This document shows, piece by piece, positions 7,967-16,257 of a stretch of 64,000 bases of DNA. The first letter of the stretch is position 1, and every line of letters starts with the position of its first letter. The notes beneath the pieces were generated by a model, which was not told where the DNA came from, did no database searches, and worked only from the letters and a program-made list of their open reading frames with translations. The DNA is taken from the NCBI RefSeq assembly GCF_022808695.1, contig NZ_JAKZKW010000002.1:124001-188000 (forward strand), given 5' to 3'. The stretch is from Fundidesulfovibrio soli (GTDB lineage Bacteria; Desulfobacterota; Desulfovibrionia; Desulfovibrionales; Desulfovibrionaceae). The translations under genes and the position numbers were made by a program.

Positions 7967-9040
7967 CTAACGGGGGATGCGGTTGCGGTACTTGTTCAGG
8001 GTGGCGAGCACTGCGGCCACTGCCTGGAAGAGTTCCTCGGGGATCACCTCCCCTACGTCCGAATCCTTATACAATGCCCGTGCCAGAGGCTTGTTCTCGC
8101 GCACGGGCACGCCGTTGTCGTAGGCGATGTCCTTGATCTTCTGGGCCAGGTAGTCGGCGCCCTTGGCCACCACGATGGGGGCCGGGGCGATGAGGGGGTT
8201 GTACTGCAGGGCCACCGCGATGTGGGTGGGGTTGGTGATGACCACGTCGGCCTTGGGCACGTTCTTGAGCATGCGCTTGCCCATGACCTCGAACATCTTC
8301 TGCCGCTGCTTGGACTTGACCTGCGGGTCGCCCTCCACGTTGCGGTGCTCGTCCTTCACCTCGCCCTTGGTCATCTTCATGCTCTCGGCGTAGTCCCAGC
8401 GGGTGTACCAGACGTCGAAGGCGGCGATGAGGGCCATGGGCACCAGGGTGTACCAGAGCATGGTCATGGAGCTTTGCAGGATGTAGACGGCCAGGCCGTG
8501 GGCGTTGTTGTAGAACAGCGGGATGAAGCTGGCGAACTCCTTCTTGAGCACGATGTAGGGGGCGATGGCGATGGCCGCGGCCTGGGCCACCTGACGGGCC
8601 AGGCGCACCAGGGCCTTGGGGTCGGCGAACAGGGCTTTGAGGCCGTTCATGGGGTTGAAAAGCTTGCCCCAATTGAAGTTGGCCAGGTGGTTGATCCACA
8701 GGCTGCCCACCTGGATGCGCATCACCGTGTAGGCCGTGGCCGCGATGATGAGCAGCAGGGGCAAAAGCATCTTGGCCAGGCGCATGCAGACGTCGAGCAG
8801 CATGGCGTTGACGCTGCTCATGGTGATCTCGGTGCGCATCCCGTCGCTCAGGAACCAGCGGAAGATGGCGGTCATCTCCGATTCGTAGGTGCCTATGGTC
8901 ATGCGCACGGCCAGCGCGCCCATGAGCAGCACGGCCAGCTTGGGCAGCTCGGCGCTCTTGGCGACGGAGCCCTTCTTGCGGGCGTCGGTTATGCGTTTTT
9001 GTGTCGCCGGTTCTGTTCTGCTGGGGTCTTTCTCCGCCAT
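7967..9040 (-). CDS. flhB: Flagellar export switch protein FlhB
   Basis: Export gate protein that switches substrate class from rod/hook to filament. The 357 residues contain a basic N-terminus (AEKDPSRTEPATQKRI), four membrane helices up to about residue 215, and the autocleavage motif NPTH at residues 270-273 (TNPTHIAVALQY), which self-cleaves between Asn and Pro in the family. The C-terminal domain ends in a short basic tail. It starts four bases after the fliR stop. Confidence 0.96.
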   Translation of the reverse strand: MAEKDPSRTEPATQKRITDARKKGSVAKSAELPKLAVLLMGALAVRMTIGTYESEMTAIFRWFLSDGMRTEITMSSVNAMLLDVCMRLAKMLLPLLLIIAATAYTVMRIQVGSLWINHLANFNWGKLFNPMNGLKALFADPKALVRLARQVAQAAAIAIAPYIVLKKEFASFIPLFYNNAHGLAVYILQSSMTMLWYTLVPMALIAAFDVWYTRWDYAESMKMTKGEVKDEHRNVEGDPQVKSKQRQKMFEVMGKRMLKNVPKADVVITNPTHIAVALQYNPLIAPAPIVVAKGADYLAQKIKDIAYDNGVPVRENKPLARALYKDSDVGEVIPEELFQAVAAVLATLNKYRNRIPR

Positions 9041-9044
9041 GGGG

Positions 9045-9830
9045 CTACCTGCCGGGGATGCGGTGCATCACCGCCGTGTACATGGGGCCAAGCTCCCCGA
9101 TGAAGTCGGCCACGTAGTGCGCCAGAGCGGCCATTGTAAGCGTCATGAACAGGAAACCCACGCTGATCTTCACGGGGAAGCCGATCTGGATCACGTTCAT
9201 CTGCGGCGCCGCGCGGGAGACCAGCGCCAGGGCCAGGTCCACCAGAAAGAGCGCGGCGATCACGGGCGCGCTGATCTTCACGGCCAGCACGAACAGCTCC
9301 GACGAGAACCGGAGCACGGAGTCGGCCAGGGCGGGGGTGATGAACAAGGCCCCGGGCGGCACCAGCTGGAAGCTCTGGGCCAGGCTGGTGAGCAGGAACA
9401 GATGCCCGTTCATGGCCAGGAACATCATGATGGTGCACTGGTTGAGCAACTGGGCGGTGACGGAGTCCGAGGAGCCGGTCATGGGGTCGAGCACGCTCAT
9501 CATGGAGAAGCCCATGGAGAAGCCCACCATATGCCCGCCCGTCATCACCGCCGAGAACAGGAAGTTGACGATGATGTCCAGAACGAGGCCAAGCACCAGC
9601 TCACCCGCGATCATCAAGATCAGGCCCAGGGCGTCCAGGGGCAGCAGTTCGCCCGGGAAGGAGAGCCTGGGCCAGATGGCGAGGCTGAGCACGATGCACA
9701 GCGCGCCCTTGACCGGGTTGGGGATGGCCCCGGCCCCGAAGAAGGGCAGCAGAAACACCACCAGGCTCACCCGGATGATGGTGAGGAACAGGCTGAAGAA
9801 CTGGACGGCCTGGAGGTTGAAGAGTTCCAT
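9045..9830 (-). CDS. fliR: Flagellar export gate protein FliR
   Basis: Membrane subunit of the export gate core (FliPQR). The 261-residue protein has about six hydrophobic helices, starting with VQFFSLFLTIIRVSLVVFLL, and conserved family segments such as SFQLVPPG near residue 150. It is the first gene of the minus-strand flagellar series. The ATG at 9830 has no clear Shine-Dalgarno, and a sigma-54-type site lies so close that the transcript could be nearly leaderless. The partners fliP and fliQ are not in this window. Confidence 0.93.
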   Translation of the reverse strand: MELFNLQAVQFFSLFLTIIRVSLVVFLLPFFGAGAIPNPVKGALCIVLSLAIWPRLSFPGELLPLDALGLILMIAGELVLGLVLDIIVNFLFSAVMTGGHMVGFSMGFSMMSVLDPMTGSSDSVTAQLLNQCTIMMFLAMNGHLFLLTSLAQSFQLVPPGALFITPALADSVLRFSSELFVLAVKISAPVIAALFLVDLALALVSRAAPQMNVIQIGFPVKISVGFLFMTLTMAALAHYVADFIGELGPMYTAVMHRIPGR

Positions 9831-9841
9831 GCGGGGAGCTT

Positions 9842-9857
9842 AGCAAATGGTGGGCCA
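9842..9857 (-). promoter_or_regulatory. Candidate sigma-54 promoter of the fliR operon
   Basis: On the minus strand the bases read TGGCCCACCATTTGCT. The invariant GG and GC are present with the correct 10-base separation, and the -12 part (TTTGCT) is perfect; two bases of the -24 part differ from TGGCACG. The expected transcription start would fall about one base before the fliR ATG at 9830, which is unusually short. Either the operon is leaderless or the match is fortuitous. Confidence 0.45.
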
Positions 9858-9910
9858 CTCAGGGAAGCGGCCCGATGGGGCCAAACTGCCTGTAGCACTA
9901 GCCGCTTCTG

Positions 9911-10037
9911 GCAGCCTGTTCAAAAAGCCTGCTGGCAAGGCGCACGAAAAAGTCAAGGCCGAAGCATATCAGGCATATGTGAGGGTTTGACTTTTTCGGG
10001 GCAACGCAGCCAGCGGGAGTTTTTCAACAGGCTGCTA
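9911..10037. repeat. 127-bp palindromic repeat element, copy 1
   Basis: Outer arms GCAGCCTGTT and AACAGGCTGC are a perfect 10-bp inverted repeat. Inner stems pair AAAAAGTCAA (9947-9956) with TTGACTTTTT (9987-9996) and CATAT (9965-9969) with ATATG (9975-9979). It aligns without gaps to 36975-37101 over all 127 bases (96 identical by my count), and the inner stems show compensatory changes between the copies. The last three bases, TAG on the minus strand, are the stop codon of the M23 peptidase gene. It could act as a terminator on either strand or be a REP-like mobile hairpin. Confidence 0.85.
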
Positions 10038-10946
10038 CGATTTCCCGGGAGCGGGCGCCGCGCCGCCCAGGTAGGCGGCCGGGTTCACGGGCACGCCCGC
10101 GAAGCGCACCTCGTAGTGCAGGTGCGGCCCGGTGGAGCGGCCGTCCTGGCCGACGCCGCCCAGGGAGTCCCCTCGCTCCACGCGCGCCCCGGCCCGGACG
10201 TCCAGGCGCTGCATGTGGGAGAATGCGGTGACGTAGCCACCGCCGTGGTCCAGGACCACGGTCATGTTGCCCTCGGAGTCCTCCCCGGCGAAACTCACCA
10301 GCCCAGGGGCCGGGGCGCGCACCGGGGTGCCGGCCGGGGCCATGATGTCCACGCCCTTGTGGAATTCCTCCTGCCCGGCGAAGGGGGAGAGGCGCACGCC
10401 GAATTCCGAGGAGACAACACCGCGAACCGGCCAGGCGTCCGGCACGGAGCCGGGAAGGGCCGGGCCCACTGAGAGCAGCCTGCCAAGAGCCGCCGCGTCG
10501 ATCTTGCGCGGCTCCACACGCTTGGAAAGGGCGCGCAGGAAGTTGTCTGAGAGCTCCATGCGGTCCAGCAGGGCCTTGGGGTCGGCCGCGGCGCTGTTGC
10601 CCGCGTCCACGCCCGCGGCGGCCTGCCGGGCCTCCTTGTCCAGGCTGATCATCTTGCGCAGGGCCGCGTCGCCCTCGCGCAGGCGGGCAGTGCCTTCGTC
10701 CAGGCCGCCGGATATCTCGATGATGCGCTGGGCCACCTGTTTGCGCTGGGCCGAGGTCTTGGCGATCTCCTCCAGCTCCTCCTCCAGGGCCGGGCGGGAG
10801 AGCATGGCCGCGAGCCACCAGGCGTTGCCCGCCAGCACCAGCAGACAGAGGATCGCGGCCGCGGCCACCAGGGGCCAGCGCACGCTCAGCCGCCTGTAGC
10901 GGTTGGCTGTGTCCTTGAAGAGTTCGAGGCCGGAAGAGTGGGGCAT
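10035..10946 (-). CDS. M23-family (LytM) metallopeptidase, membrane anchored
   Basis: Probable peptidoglycan endopeptidase. I start at the ATG at 10946 (303 residues); an ATG at 10985 would add 13 residues and overlap the ttcA end further. Residues about 20-48 form one N-terminal membrane helix, followed by a coiled-coil region (about 50-150) and a LytM domain at the C-terminus. Zinc ligands are visible: HKGVD (the first His and Asp) and HLHYEV (HxH, the last His as ligand), so it should be active. The stop codon comes from the 127-bp repeat. Its start overlaps no other gene: the ttcA stop is at 10960. Confidence 0.88.
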   Translation of the reverse strand: MPHSSGLELFKDTANRYRRLSVRWPLVAAAAILCLLVLAGNAWWLAAMLSRPALEEELEEIAKTSAQRKQVAQRIIEISGGLDEGTARLREGDAALRKMISLDKEARQAAAGVDAGNSAAADPKALLDRMELSDNFLRALSKRVEPRKIDAAALGRLLSVGPALPGSVPDAWPVRGVVSSEFGVRLSPFAGQEEFHKGVDIMAPAGTPVRAPAPGLVSFAGEDSEGNMTVVLDHGGGYVTAFSHMQRLDVRAGARVERGDSLGGVGQDGRSTGPHLHYEVRFAGVPVNPAAYLGGAAPAPGKS

Positions 10947-10959
10947 GATGCGGTCGCGG

Positions 10960-11721
10960 TTATGGCTTCGGCAGGCCGCTGTCAATCTGCCAGCGGGTCA
11001 GCGCGCCGAAGGCGTTGGCGCGGAAGCGCCTGTCACGGGCGTACATCTCCTTGAGCCAGCCCTCGAAGTCGGAGCGGCGGGTGTTGCCGGCCGACGGGCA
11101 CGGGTTGGACCAGATGGGCAGCCCCCATTGCCGGGCGGCGCGCTTGATGTGGTCCTTCTCCACGGTGAGCAGGGGGCGGATCATCTGGAGCCTGCCGCCG
11201 AAAAAGGGTTCCGAGGCCGAGAGGCCCTGGACCTTGCCGGTCTGGAACACGTTCATGAAGAAGGTGGTCGCCAGGTCGTCGGCGTTGTGGCCGATGGCCA
11301 GGTGGGTCAGCCCGTACTGCTCGCAGAGCTGGAACAGCCGCGTGCGGCGCAGCATGGCGCAGTAGAAGCAGGCCGAGGCCTTGCGGTTCTCGGGGGAGTG
11401 GGCGCGTGGGCCGTGGTCGGTGACTTCCGCGTGCAGGGCCACGCCCTTTTCGGCGCACCACTCGATGAGCGGGGCGTGGGAGGCCACGTCGAACCCGGGG
11501 TTCACGTGCAGGGCCAGCACGTCGAACTTGAAGGGCACGATGCGCTGGCGCAGGCGCAGGACGTTGAGCATCACGAAGCTGTCCACGCCGCCGGAGACGG
11601 CCACGCCCACGCGCGAGCCCGGGGTGAGCATCTCCAGCTGGCGCATGAGCTTGCCCGCCTGGCCCACGCAGACCTTCTGGGCATAGGTGGCCTTCTCGGC
11701 CTTGACGCGTTTGAATGACAT
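10960..11721 (-). CDS. ttcA: tRNA 2-thiocytidine synthetase TtcA
   Basis: ATP-dependent tRNA thiolation enzyme, probably forming 2-thiocytidine at position 32. The 253-residue protein has the PP-loop ATP-binding motif VAVSGGVDSFVML (about residues 40-52). It also has a Cys pair in ACFYCAMLRRTRLF and a third Cys in SNPCPSAGNTRR, the pattern of the iron-sulfur-binding Cys in TtcA. The adjacent GHNADDLATT is also conserved. The upstream 213 bases hold no gene or clear promoter. Confidence 0.88.
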   Translation of the reverse strand: MSFKRVKAEKATYAQKVCVGQAGKLMRQLEMLTPGSRVGVAVSGGVDSFVMLNVLRLRQRIVPFKFDVLALHVNPGFDVASHAPLIEWCAEKGVALHAEVTDHGPRAHSPENRKASACFYCAMLRRTRLFQLCEQYGLTHLAIGHNADDLATTFFMNVFQTGKVQGLSASEPFFGGRLQMIRPLLTVEKDHIKRAARQWGLPIWSNPCPSAGNTRRSDFEGWLKEMYARDRRFRANAFGALTRWQIDSGLPKP

Positions 11722-11934
11722 GGGAAACCTCTGGGGAGCCCCGCTTGGAGAACGCGGGGACGGCTGCGGCCATAGCCGGGAGCGGGGCGCTTGGCAAGCG
11801 CTGGCGGAGCGTGACGGTCGGGATTGGGGCGGGGCCTGGAGCGAGCGCTACCCGCGCGCCTTATCGACAAGGCGTCGCCCAGCGGCGTCCGCAATGGGGC
11901 GGCGGCCAGGATCGCCCCGGCCGGAGCGGGCCGG

Positions 11935-12414
11935 CTAGGCGCAATCCCCGATGCGCCTGCGCCTGCGGTTCTGGGCTTCCTCGCTGCGGCGGCGCTCGTC
12001 GTCGGTCTCCAGGATGAGCAGCGGGGCCGGGGTGGGCTTGCCGTTGGTGTCCAGGGCAACGAAGGTCAGGTAGGCCGAGGCGGTGTGGCGCACGTCGCCC
12101 GAGAACATGTTCTCAGACTCCACCCGCACGCCCACCTCCATGGAGGTGGTGCCCACGTGGTTCACGATGGCCTTGAAGGTCACCAGCTCGCCCACGCGCG
12201 AGGGCGCCAGGAAGCTCACCTGGTCGATGGAGACGGTCACCGCGTTGCAGCGGCAGTGGCGCATGGCGGCCATGGCCGCCGCCGCGTCGATGTGCTTGAG
12301 GATCACTCCGCCGTGGATGGAGCCGTAGGGGTTGGCGTCCTGGGGCAGCATGGCGATGGAAAGTTCGGTCCTGCTGCCCGCTGCGGGCTTGCCTTGTCGT
12401 CTCTGCTCGTCCAT
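11935..12414 (-). CDS. Hotdog-fold acyl-CoA thioesterase (YciA-like)
   Basis: Cytosolic acyl-CoA thioesterase of 159 residues with a single hotdog domain. Conserved family features are DANPYGSIHGGVILKHIDAAAA (the Asn/Asp and the HGG turn) and the VSFLAPSRVGELVTF strand pair. The C-terminus has an Arg-rich tail (ERRRSEEAQNRRRRR) of unknown role, possibly a degenerate extension. The substrate chain length is not predictable. It is divergent from the fusion gene at 12488; the 73 bases between them must hold both promoters. Confidence 0.85.
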   Translation of the reverse strand: MDEQRRQGKPAAGSRTELSIAMLPQDANPYGSIHGGVILKHIDAAAAMAAMRHCRCNAVTVSIDQVSFLAPSRVGELVTFKAIVNHVGTTSMEVGVRVESENMFSGDVRHTASAYLTFVALDTNGKPTPAPLLILETDDERRRSEEAQNRRRRRIGDCA

Positions 12415-12487
12415 ACCAGAACCCTAGCCCAGGGCCGGGCCGGATGCAACCCGCCGGGGGCCCGGGCCGCATGAACAAGGAGCGCGC

Positions 12488-14128
12488 ATGGAGCCTGTGG
12501 AATCCAAGGACCGTCAATTCGTGCTGAGCCTGGACGGCCCCCGCTGGCTGGCCGGGTTCGTGGCGGACGTGCCGGACCGCAGCGGGGCCCTGGCCGAGCT
12601 GGCCCGGCTGGCGGCGGGCCACGGCGTGAACATCCACCGCCTGCTCTACGAGCGCGGCCGACACCCGAGCCGGGTGGAGCTGACCCTGGAGTGCCCGGAG
12701 TCGCGGCGCATCGGGGCCGTGCTGGACGCCCTCAACGCCAAGGGGATGCTGAGCCAAGCTCCCGAGCCGGAGGAGACGCCCCTGGCCATCACGGACGTCT
12801 CCGGGGTGCTCAGCTTCAAGGTGGCCCTGGACGACAGGCCCGGAGCACTGGCCGCGCTGACCGAGCGCTTCAAGGTGATGCACGCCAGCGTCATCCACCT
12901 GCGCTACGACGGCGACGCCGAGCCCGGCATGGCCGAGATCTCGGTGGTCACCAGCGGGGCGGAGGAGGTCTCCAAGCTGCTGCGCGAGTTGACGGGGGCG
13001 GGCTACCACTATCACGTGCTCTGGCAGGGCGGGCCGGACAGCAGCGTGGACGAGGTCATGGGCCTTTCCGAAGTGGAGGCCTTCCTGTTCAAGCTGCGCT
13101 CCTCCCTGCCGCCGGAGCGCATGAGCGCCCTGGAGGACCTTTTCAGCACCTCGCGGGCCATGCGCCAGGCCCTGAACGAGTTCCGTGGCGCGTCGGGCGA
13201 ATCGGGCGAGGCCCTGGCCGCCTCCCAGATCTACGCCAACATCCTGCGCCTGGCTGCCATGGCCGTGGGCACCACCCATGAGCGCTTCACCCTGCGCCTG
13301 ACCGGGCCTGTGCGCCTCACGCCTGTGGTGAGCATGTACATGCTCTCCTGCCCGGAGGGGGCCAACAGCTACCTGCTCAGGCACGGGGACGCCGCCACCT
13401 TCCTGGACACCAACTTCGGCATCTACTTCGACGACGTGATGGACTGGCTCGCCCTCCACGGGCTGGACCCCTCCTGCGTGCGCACCGTGCTGGCCACACA
13501 CCCCGACGCCGACCACGCGGGCTGGGCGGGCAAGCTGCAGCAGCGCTTCGGGGCCGAGGTCTTCATGCACCCCGACAGCGCCGAGGTGTTCCGCTGCGAG
13601 GACCGCACCCTGGGCCACGGGGACCTCTGCGGCATCAACCGGCCCTTCACCCGCCTGGTGAGCAGGCTCACCGACCTGGTGCCCCCGGAGCGCATCTCCG
13701 GCTTCGCCCCGGCGCAGGGGGAGATGGGGGGCTTCCGCGTCATCGGGCGCATCGCCGTGGCCGACCTGGACTTCACCGTGCTCGAGAGCCTGGGCGGGCA
13801 CGCGGCGGCGCAGGTGTTTTTTCTGGAGGAGCAGCGGGGCTACCTGTTCTCGGGGGACTACCTGCTGGACCCGCGCAGCCTCTCCCCCAAGGACCGCGAC
13901 GCCCTCTCGGTGCACAAGTCCCTGCTGACGAGCACCAACACGGATTCCGCCCTGTTCATGCGGGAGATGGGGATGCTCAAGGAGCTCATGCGCGGCGTGG
14001 CGGCGAATGTAGCCAAGAACGGGCGCAGGGCCATGGTCTTCCCGGGGCACGGGGAGTTCTACGCGGTGGAGAAGGCGGAGTGGGGCGGCGCCCGCCCCGG
14101 CAAGCAGGCGGAAGCGCCTAAGCAATAG
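12488..14128 (+). CDS. Tandem ACT-domain protein fused to a metallo-beta-lactamase fold
   Basis: A 546-residue protein not matching a named family that I know. Two ACT domains are seen, about residues 16-80 (FVADVPDRSGALAELARLA) and 107-180 (VALDDRPGALAALTERF); ACT domains bind small effectors such as amino acids. The C-terminal half (about 275-545) is a metallo-beta-lactamase fold with H338-P-D340-A-D342-H343, D457 in LFSGDYL, and H521 in FPGHGEF. The second ligand is Asp rather than His, like the HxExDH version of flavodiiron proteins. The middle (about 185-275) is helical. A helical spacer and no flavodoxin or signal peptide are present. Plausible role: effector-controlled hydrolase or oxidoreductase. 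The start ATG at 12488 follows AAGGAG. Confidence 0.8.
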   Translation: MEPVESKDRQFVLSLDGPRWLAGFVADVPDRSGALAELARLAAGHGVNIHRLLYERGRHPSRVELTLECPESRRIGAVLDALNAKGMLSQAPEPEETPLAITDVSGVLSFKVALDDRPGALAALTERFKVMHASVIHLRYDGDAEPGMAEISVVTSGAEEVSKLLRELTGAGYHYHVLWQGGPDSSVDEVMGLSEVEAFLFKLRSSLPPERMSALEDLFSTSRAMRQALNEFRGASGESGEALAASQIYANILRLAAMAVGTTHERFTLRLTGPVRLTPVVSMYMLSCPEGANSYLLRHGDAATFLDTNFGIYFDDVMDWLALHGLDPSCVRTVLATHPDADHAGWAGKLQQRFGAEVFMHPDSAEVFRCEDRTLGHGDLCGINRPFTRLVSRLTDLVPPERISGFAPAQGEMGGFRVIGRIAVADLDFTVLESLGGHAAAQVFFLEEQRGYLFSGDYLLDPRSLSPKDRDALSVHKSLLTSTNTDSALFMREMGMLKELMRGVAANVAKNGRRAMVFPGHGEFYAVEKAEWGGARPGKQAEAPKQ

Positions 14129-14148
14129 CTGAGGGCGTCCGAGCCGGG

Positions 14149-15258
14149 CTACCCGGCGACGCGCGAGATGGCCTCGCAGCGCAACTGGTGCAGCAGCGCC
14201 CCGGAGGCCTCGCCCTGATCCTGCTTGTCCTCCGGCAGGCGCACGGCCCGCACGGCGCGCAGCTCCCGGCGGACCTGGGGCAGCATGTCCTCCCCGCCGT
14301 CGCAGGCGACCAGCTTGAACAAGCGCGAGGTGAGCCTGCGCGCCTCCAGGCGCATGAGCAGGTCCACCTTGGTGCCGGGGCGCAGCTCCCGGTAGCGGTG
14401 CGCGCGCATGTGCTCCCCGGCGGCGGCCATGCCCGCCTCGATGAAGGCCATGGGCATGCGCAGCCTGCGCCCCAGGGTGTCGGCGGCGGCCACCCCGGCC
14501 TCGTCGTGGCCGTGGTGCCTGGGCAGGCGCTCAGGCTGTGTCAGGGCCTTGCCCAGGTCGTGCGCCAGGGCCATCCAGACCAGCAGAGGGTCCCCGGCGG
14601 CGCAGTCCATGACGCTGCAAATGTGGTCCAATACGTCTGAATCATGGTATTGGGCTGGCCCGGCCGGAACGTTCCGGCAGGCTTCCAGCTCGGCCAGCCA
14701 GGGGCGCAGGCAGTCCGTGGCGGCCAGCAGGCGCACGAAGCGCGAGGGCTTGGGCGCGGCCATGGCCTTGGCGACCTCGCGGCCCACCCGCTCGGCGGCG
14801 TGGCCCTCCAGCAGGCCAAGGCGGGCGGTTTCGCGCATCTGGCCTAGCAACTCGGGGCTGGGGGAGAAGTCGGGGAACTGGGCGGCGAAGCGGGCCGCGC
14901 GGAACACGCGCACCGGGTCGTCGCGCATGGAGGCGGGGGAGCAGGGCCGCAGCACGCGGGCCTGGAGGTCCATCAGGGCCAGTGGATGGGCGTGGATGGC
15001 GCCGTCCTCGGCCAGGGCCACGGCGTTGATGGTCAGGTCGCGCAGGAGCAGGTCGCCCTCCAGCGAGCCGCCCCGGGGCCAGGCGTATTCGCTTCCATCC
15101 AGGATAAAGACGGGAAAGGACTTGCCGACCAGGCGAGCGGTGGGATACCGCCCCTGGAATGTTTCGTGGTCGGCGTGGATGACGAGGTAGTCGCGGTCGG
15201 TGACGGGCCTGCCCAGAAGCATGTCCCGAACCGCACCGCCAACCAGATGTATCTGCAT
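14149..15258 (-). CDS. cca: CCA tRNA nucleotidyltransferase with HD domain
   Basis: Adds or repairs the 3' CCA end of tRNAs. The 369-residue protein begins MQIHLVGGAVRDMLLGR with the class II GGxVRD nucleotide-binding motif. The next segment, PVTDRDYLV, has the metal-binding DxD. Later it has the neck/body helices and an HD-type phosphohydrolase domain (ALAHDLGKALTQ, HHGHDEAG) around residues 225-290. I start at the ATG at 15258; the open frame runs further upstream but only as a shadow of the biotin ligase gene. The start lies 15 bases from the opposite-strand biotin ligase start. Confidence 0.88.
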   Translation of the reverse strand: MQIHLVGGAVRDMLLGRPVTDRDYLVIHADHETFQGRYPTARLVGKSFPVFILDGSEYAWPRGGSLEGDLLLRDLTINAVALAEDGAIHAHPLALMDLQARVLRPCSPASMRDDPVRVFRAARFAAQFPDFSPSPELLGQMRETARLGLLEGHAAERVGREVAKAMAAPKPSRFVRLLAATDCLRPWLAELEACRNVPAGPAQYHDSDVLDHICSVMDCAAGDPLLVWMALAHDLGKALTQPERLPRHHGHDEAGVAAADTLGRRLRMPMAFIEAGMAAAGEHMRAHRYRELRPGTKVDLLMRLEARRLTSRLFKLVACDGGEDMLPQVRRELRAVRAVRLPEDKQDQGEASGALLHQLRCEAISRVAG

Positions 15259-15273
15259 GGAGGTTTCCGATCC

Positions 15274-16245
15274 GTGGCGGAGATTGATGGTCCTACGCTG
15301 CCGGGGCCCGGGGCGCTCCTCTGGGCTTTGGGGCGGGAGGAGCTGGCTGACCCGCTGTGTCCTGACTCGCTGGCCGGGAGCCACCCGGCCTGGGAGGAGG
15401 ATGCGCGCCGCTTCGCTCCTTGGCAAGAGGTTTCGGTGACGTGGTGTTCCGCCTGCGCGCAGGAGAGATGGTGGGTCTCCCCGGTGCGGCGGCAGGGAAG
15501 GATTCTGGTGTGCGGCAAGTGTTCCTCGGCCCTTGATGTGGCCAGGCCCCTGGCCGAAAACACCATGTTCGAAGCTTGGGATTCGGTGCTGGCGGTGTCC
15601 CAGTGGGCGGGGCGCGGCCAGCTGAGGCGGCAATGGCTTTCGCCGCCGGGCAACGTATACTCGGCGCTGGTGCTTCCTTCAGTGCCCAAGGAGTACGATT
15701 CGCTGCTGCCGCTCATCCTGGGCTACTGCATCGCGGGATTCCTGCGTTACAAAAAACTGGACGCGCACATCAAATGGCCCAACGACCTGCTGGTGGCCGA
15801 GCAGAAGGTGGGCGGCATCCTGGTGGAGGAGCGCAGGGGCGTGACCGTGGCCGGCATCGGCCTCAACCTTGTCAGCGCGCCCCATCCGGACATGCTGCGG
15901 GAGGCCCACGCGGTTCCCGCAGGATACCTGCGGGCGCACGGCCTGAAATCCGGTCCGCTCACGCTGTGGGCGGAACTTGTGGATTTTGTGAAAATTTGCT
16001 ACGAAACCACTCTTCAACAAGGTTCACCCGGTAACGTCGCCGCCATGATCGAGCCTCTTCTGTGCTGGCTAGGCGAAACGGTCGCGATCCGGGACGGGGA
16101 TGAGACTCCGTGGACGGCCCGGTTGGCGGGGCTCGCCCATGACGGAGCGCTCCGAGTCATGCCCGCAGGCGGAGCGGGCGAAAGACTTCTCACTTCTGGC
16201 GGCATTTGGCGGGTCCGCGAACACCCCCTCAAGCATCCAGGTTAG
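15274..16245 (+). CDS. birA: Biotin ligase BirA-type, with an N-terminal zinc ribbon
   Basis: Biotin-protein ligase that would attach biotin to the pyruvate carboxylase encoded next. The catalytic part carries GRGQLRRQWLSPPGNVY (family GRGRxGRxW), KWPNDLL, KVGGILVE and GIGLNL, then a C-terminal SH3-like domain. I start at the GTG at 15274, preceded by GGAGG at 15259-15263. The ATG at 15247 would overlap the cca start. The 323-residue protein lacks the usual DNA-binding N-terminus. In its place are two CxxC pairs, C58/C61 (WCSACAQ) and C80/C83 (VCGKCSS), a zinc-ribbon pattern. It ends 12 bases before the carboxylase start, so one transcript is likely. Confidence 0.85.
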   Translation: MAEIDGPTLPGPGALLWALGREELADPLCPDSLAGSHPAWEEDARRFAPWQEVSVTWCSACAQERWWVSPVRRQGRILVCGKCSSALDVARPLAENTMFEAWDSVLAVSQWAGRGQLRRQWLSPPGNVYSALVLPSVPKEYDSLLPLILGYCIAGFLRYKKLDAHIKWPNDLLVAEQKVGGILVEERRGVTVAGIGLNLVSAPHPDMLREAHAVPAGYLRAHGLKSGPLTLWAELVDFVKICYETTLQQGSPGNVAAMIEPLLCWLGETVAIRDGDETPWTARLAGLAHDGALRVMPAGGAGERLLTSGGIWRVREHPLKHPG

Positions 16246-16257
16246 GGACATCTCACA

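Noticed and set aside
5962-8136. A 724-residue plus-strand open frame across flhA
   Set aside because: Shadow of the flhA codon bias; flhA itself has the complete family sequence.
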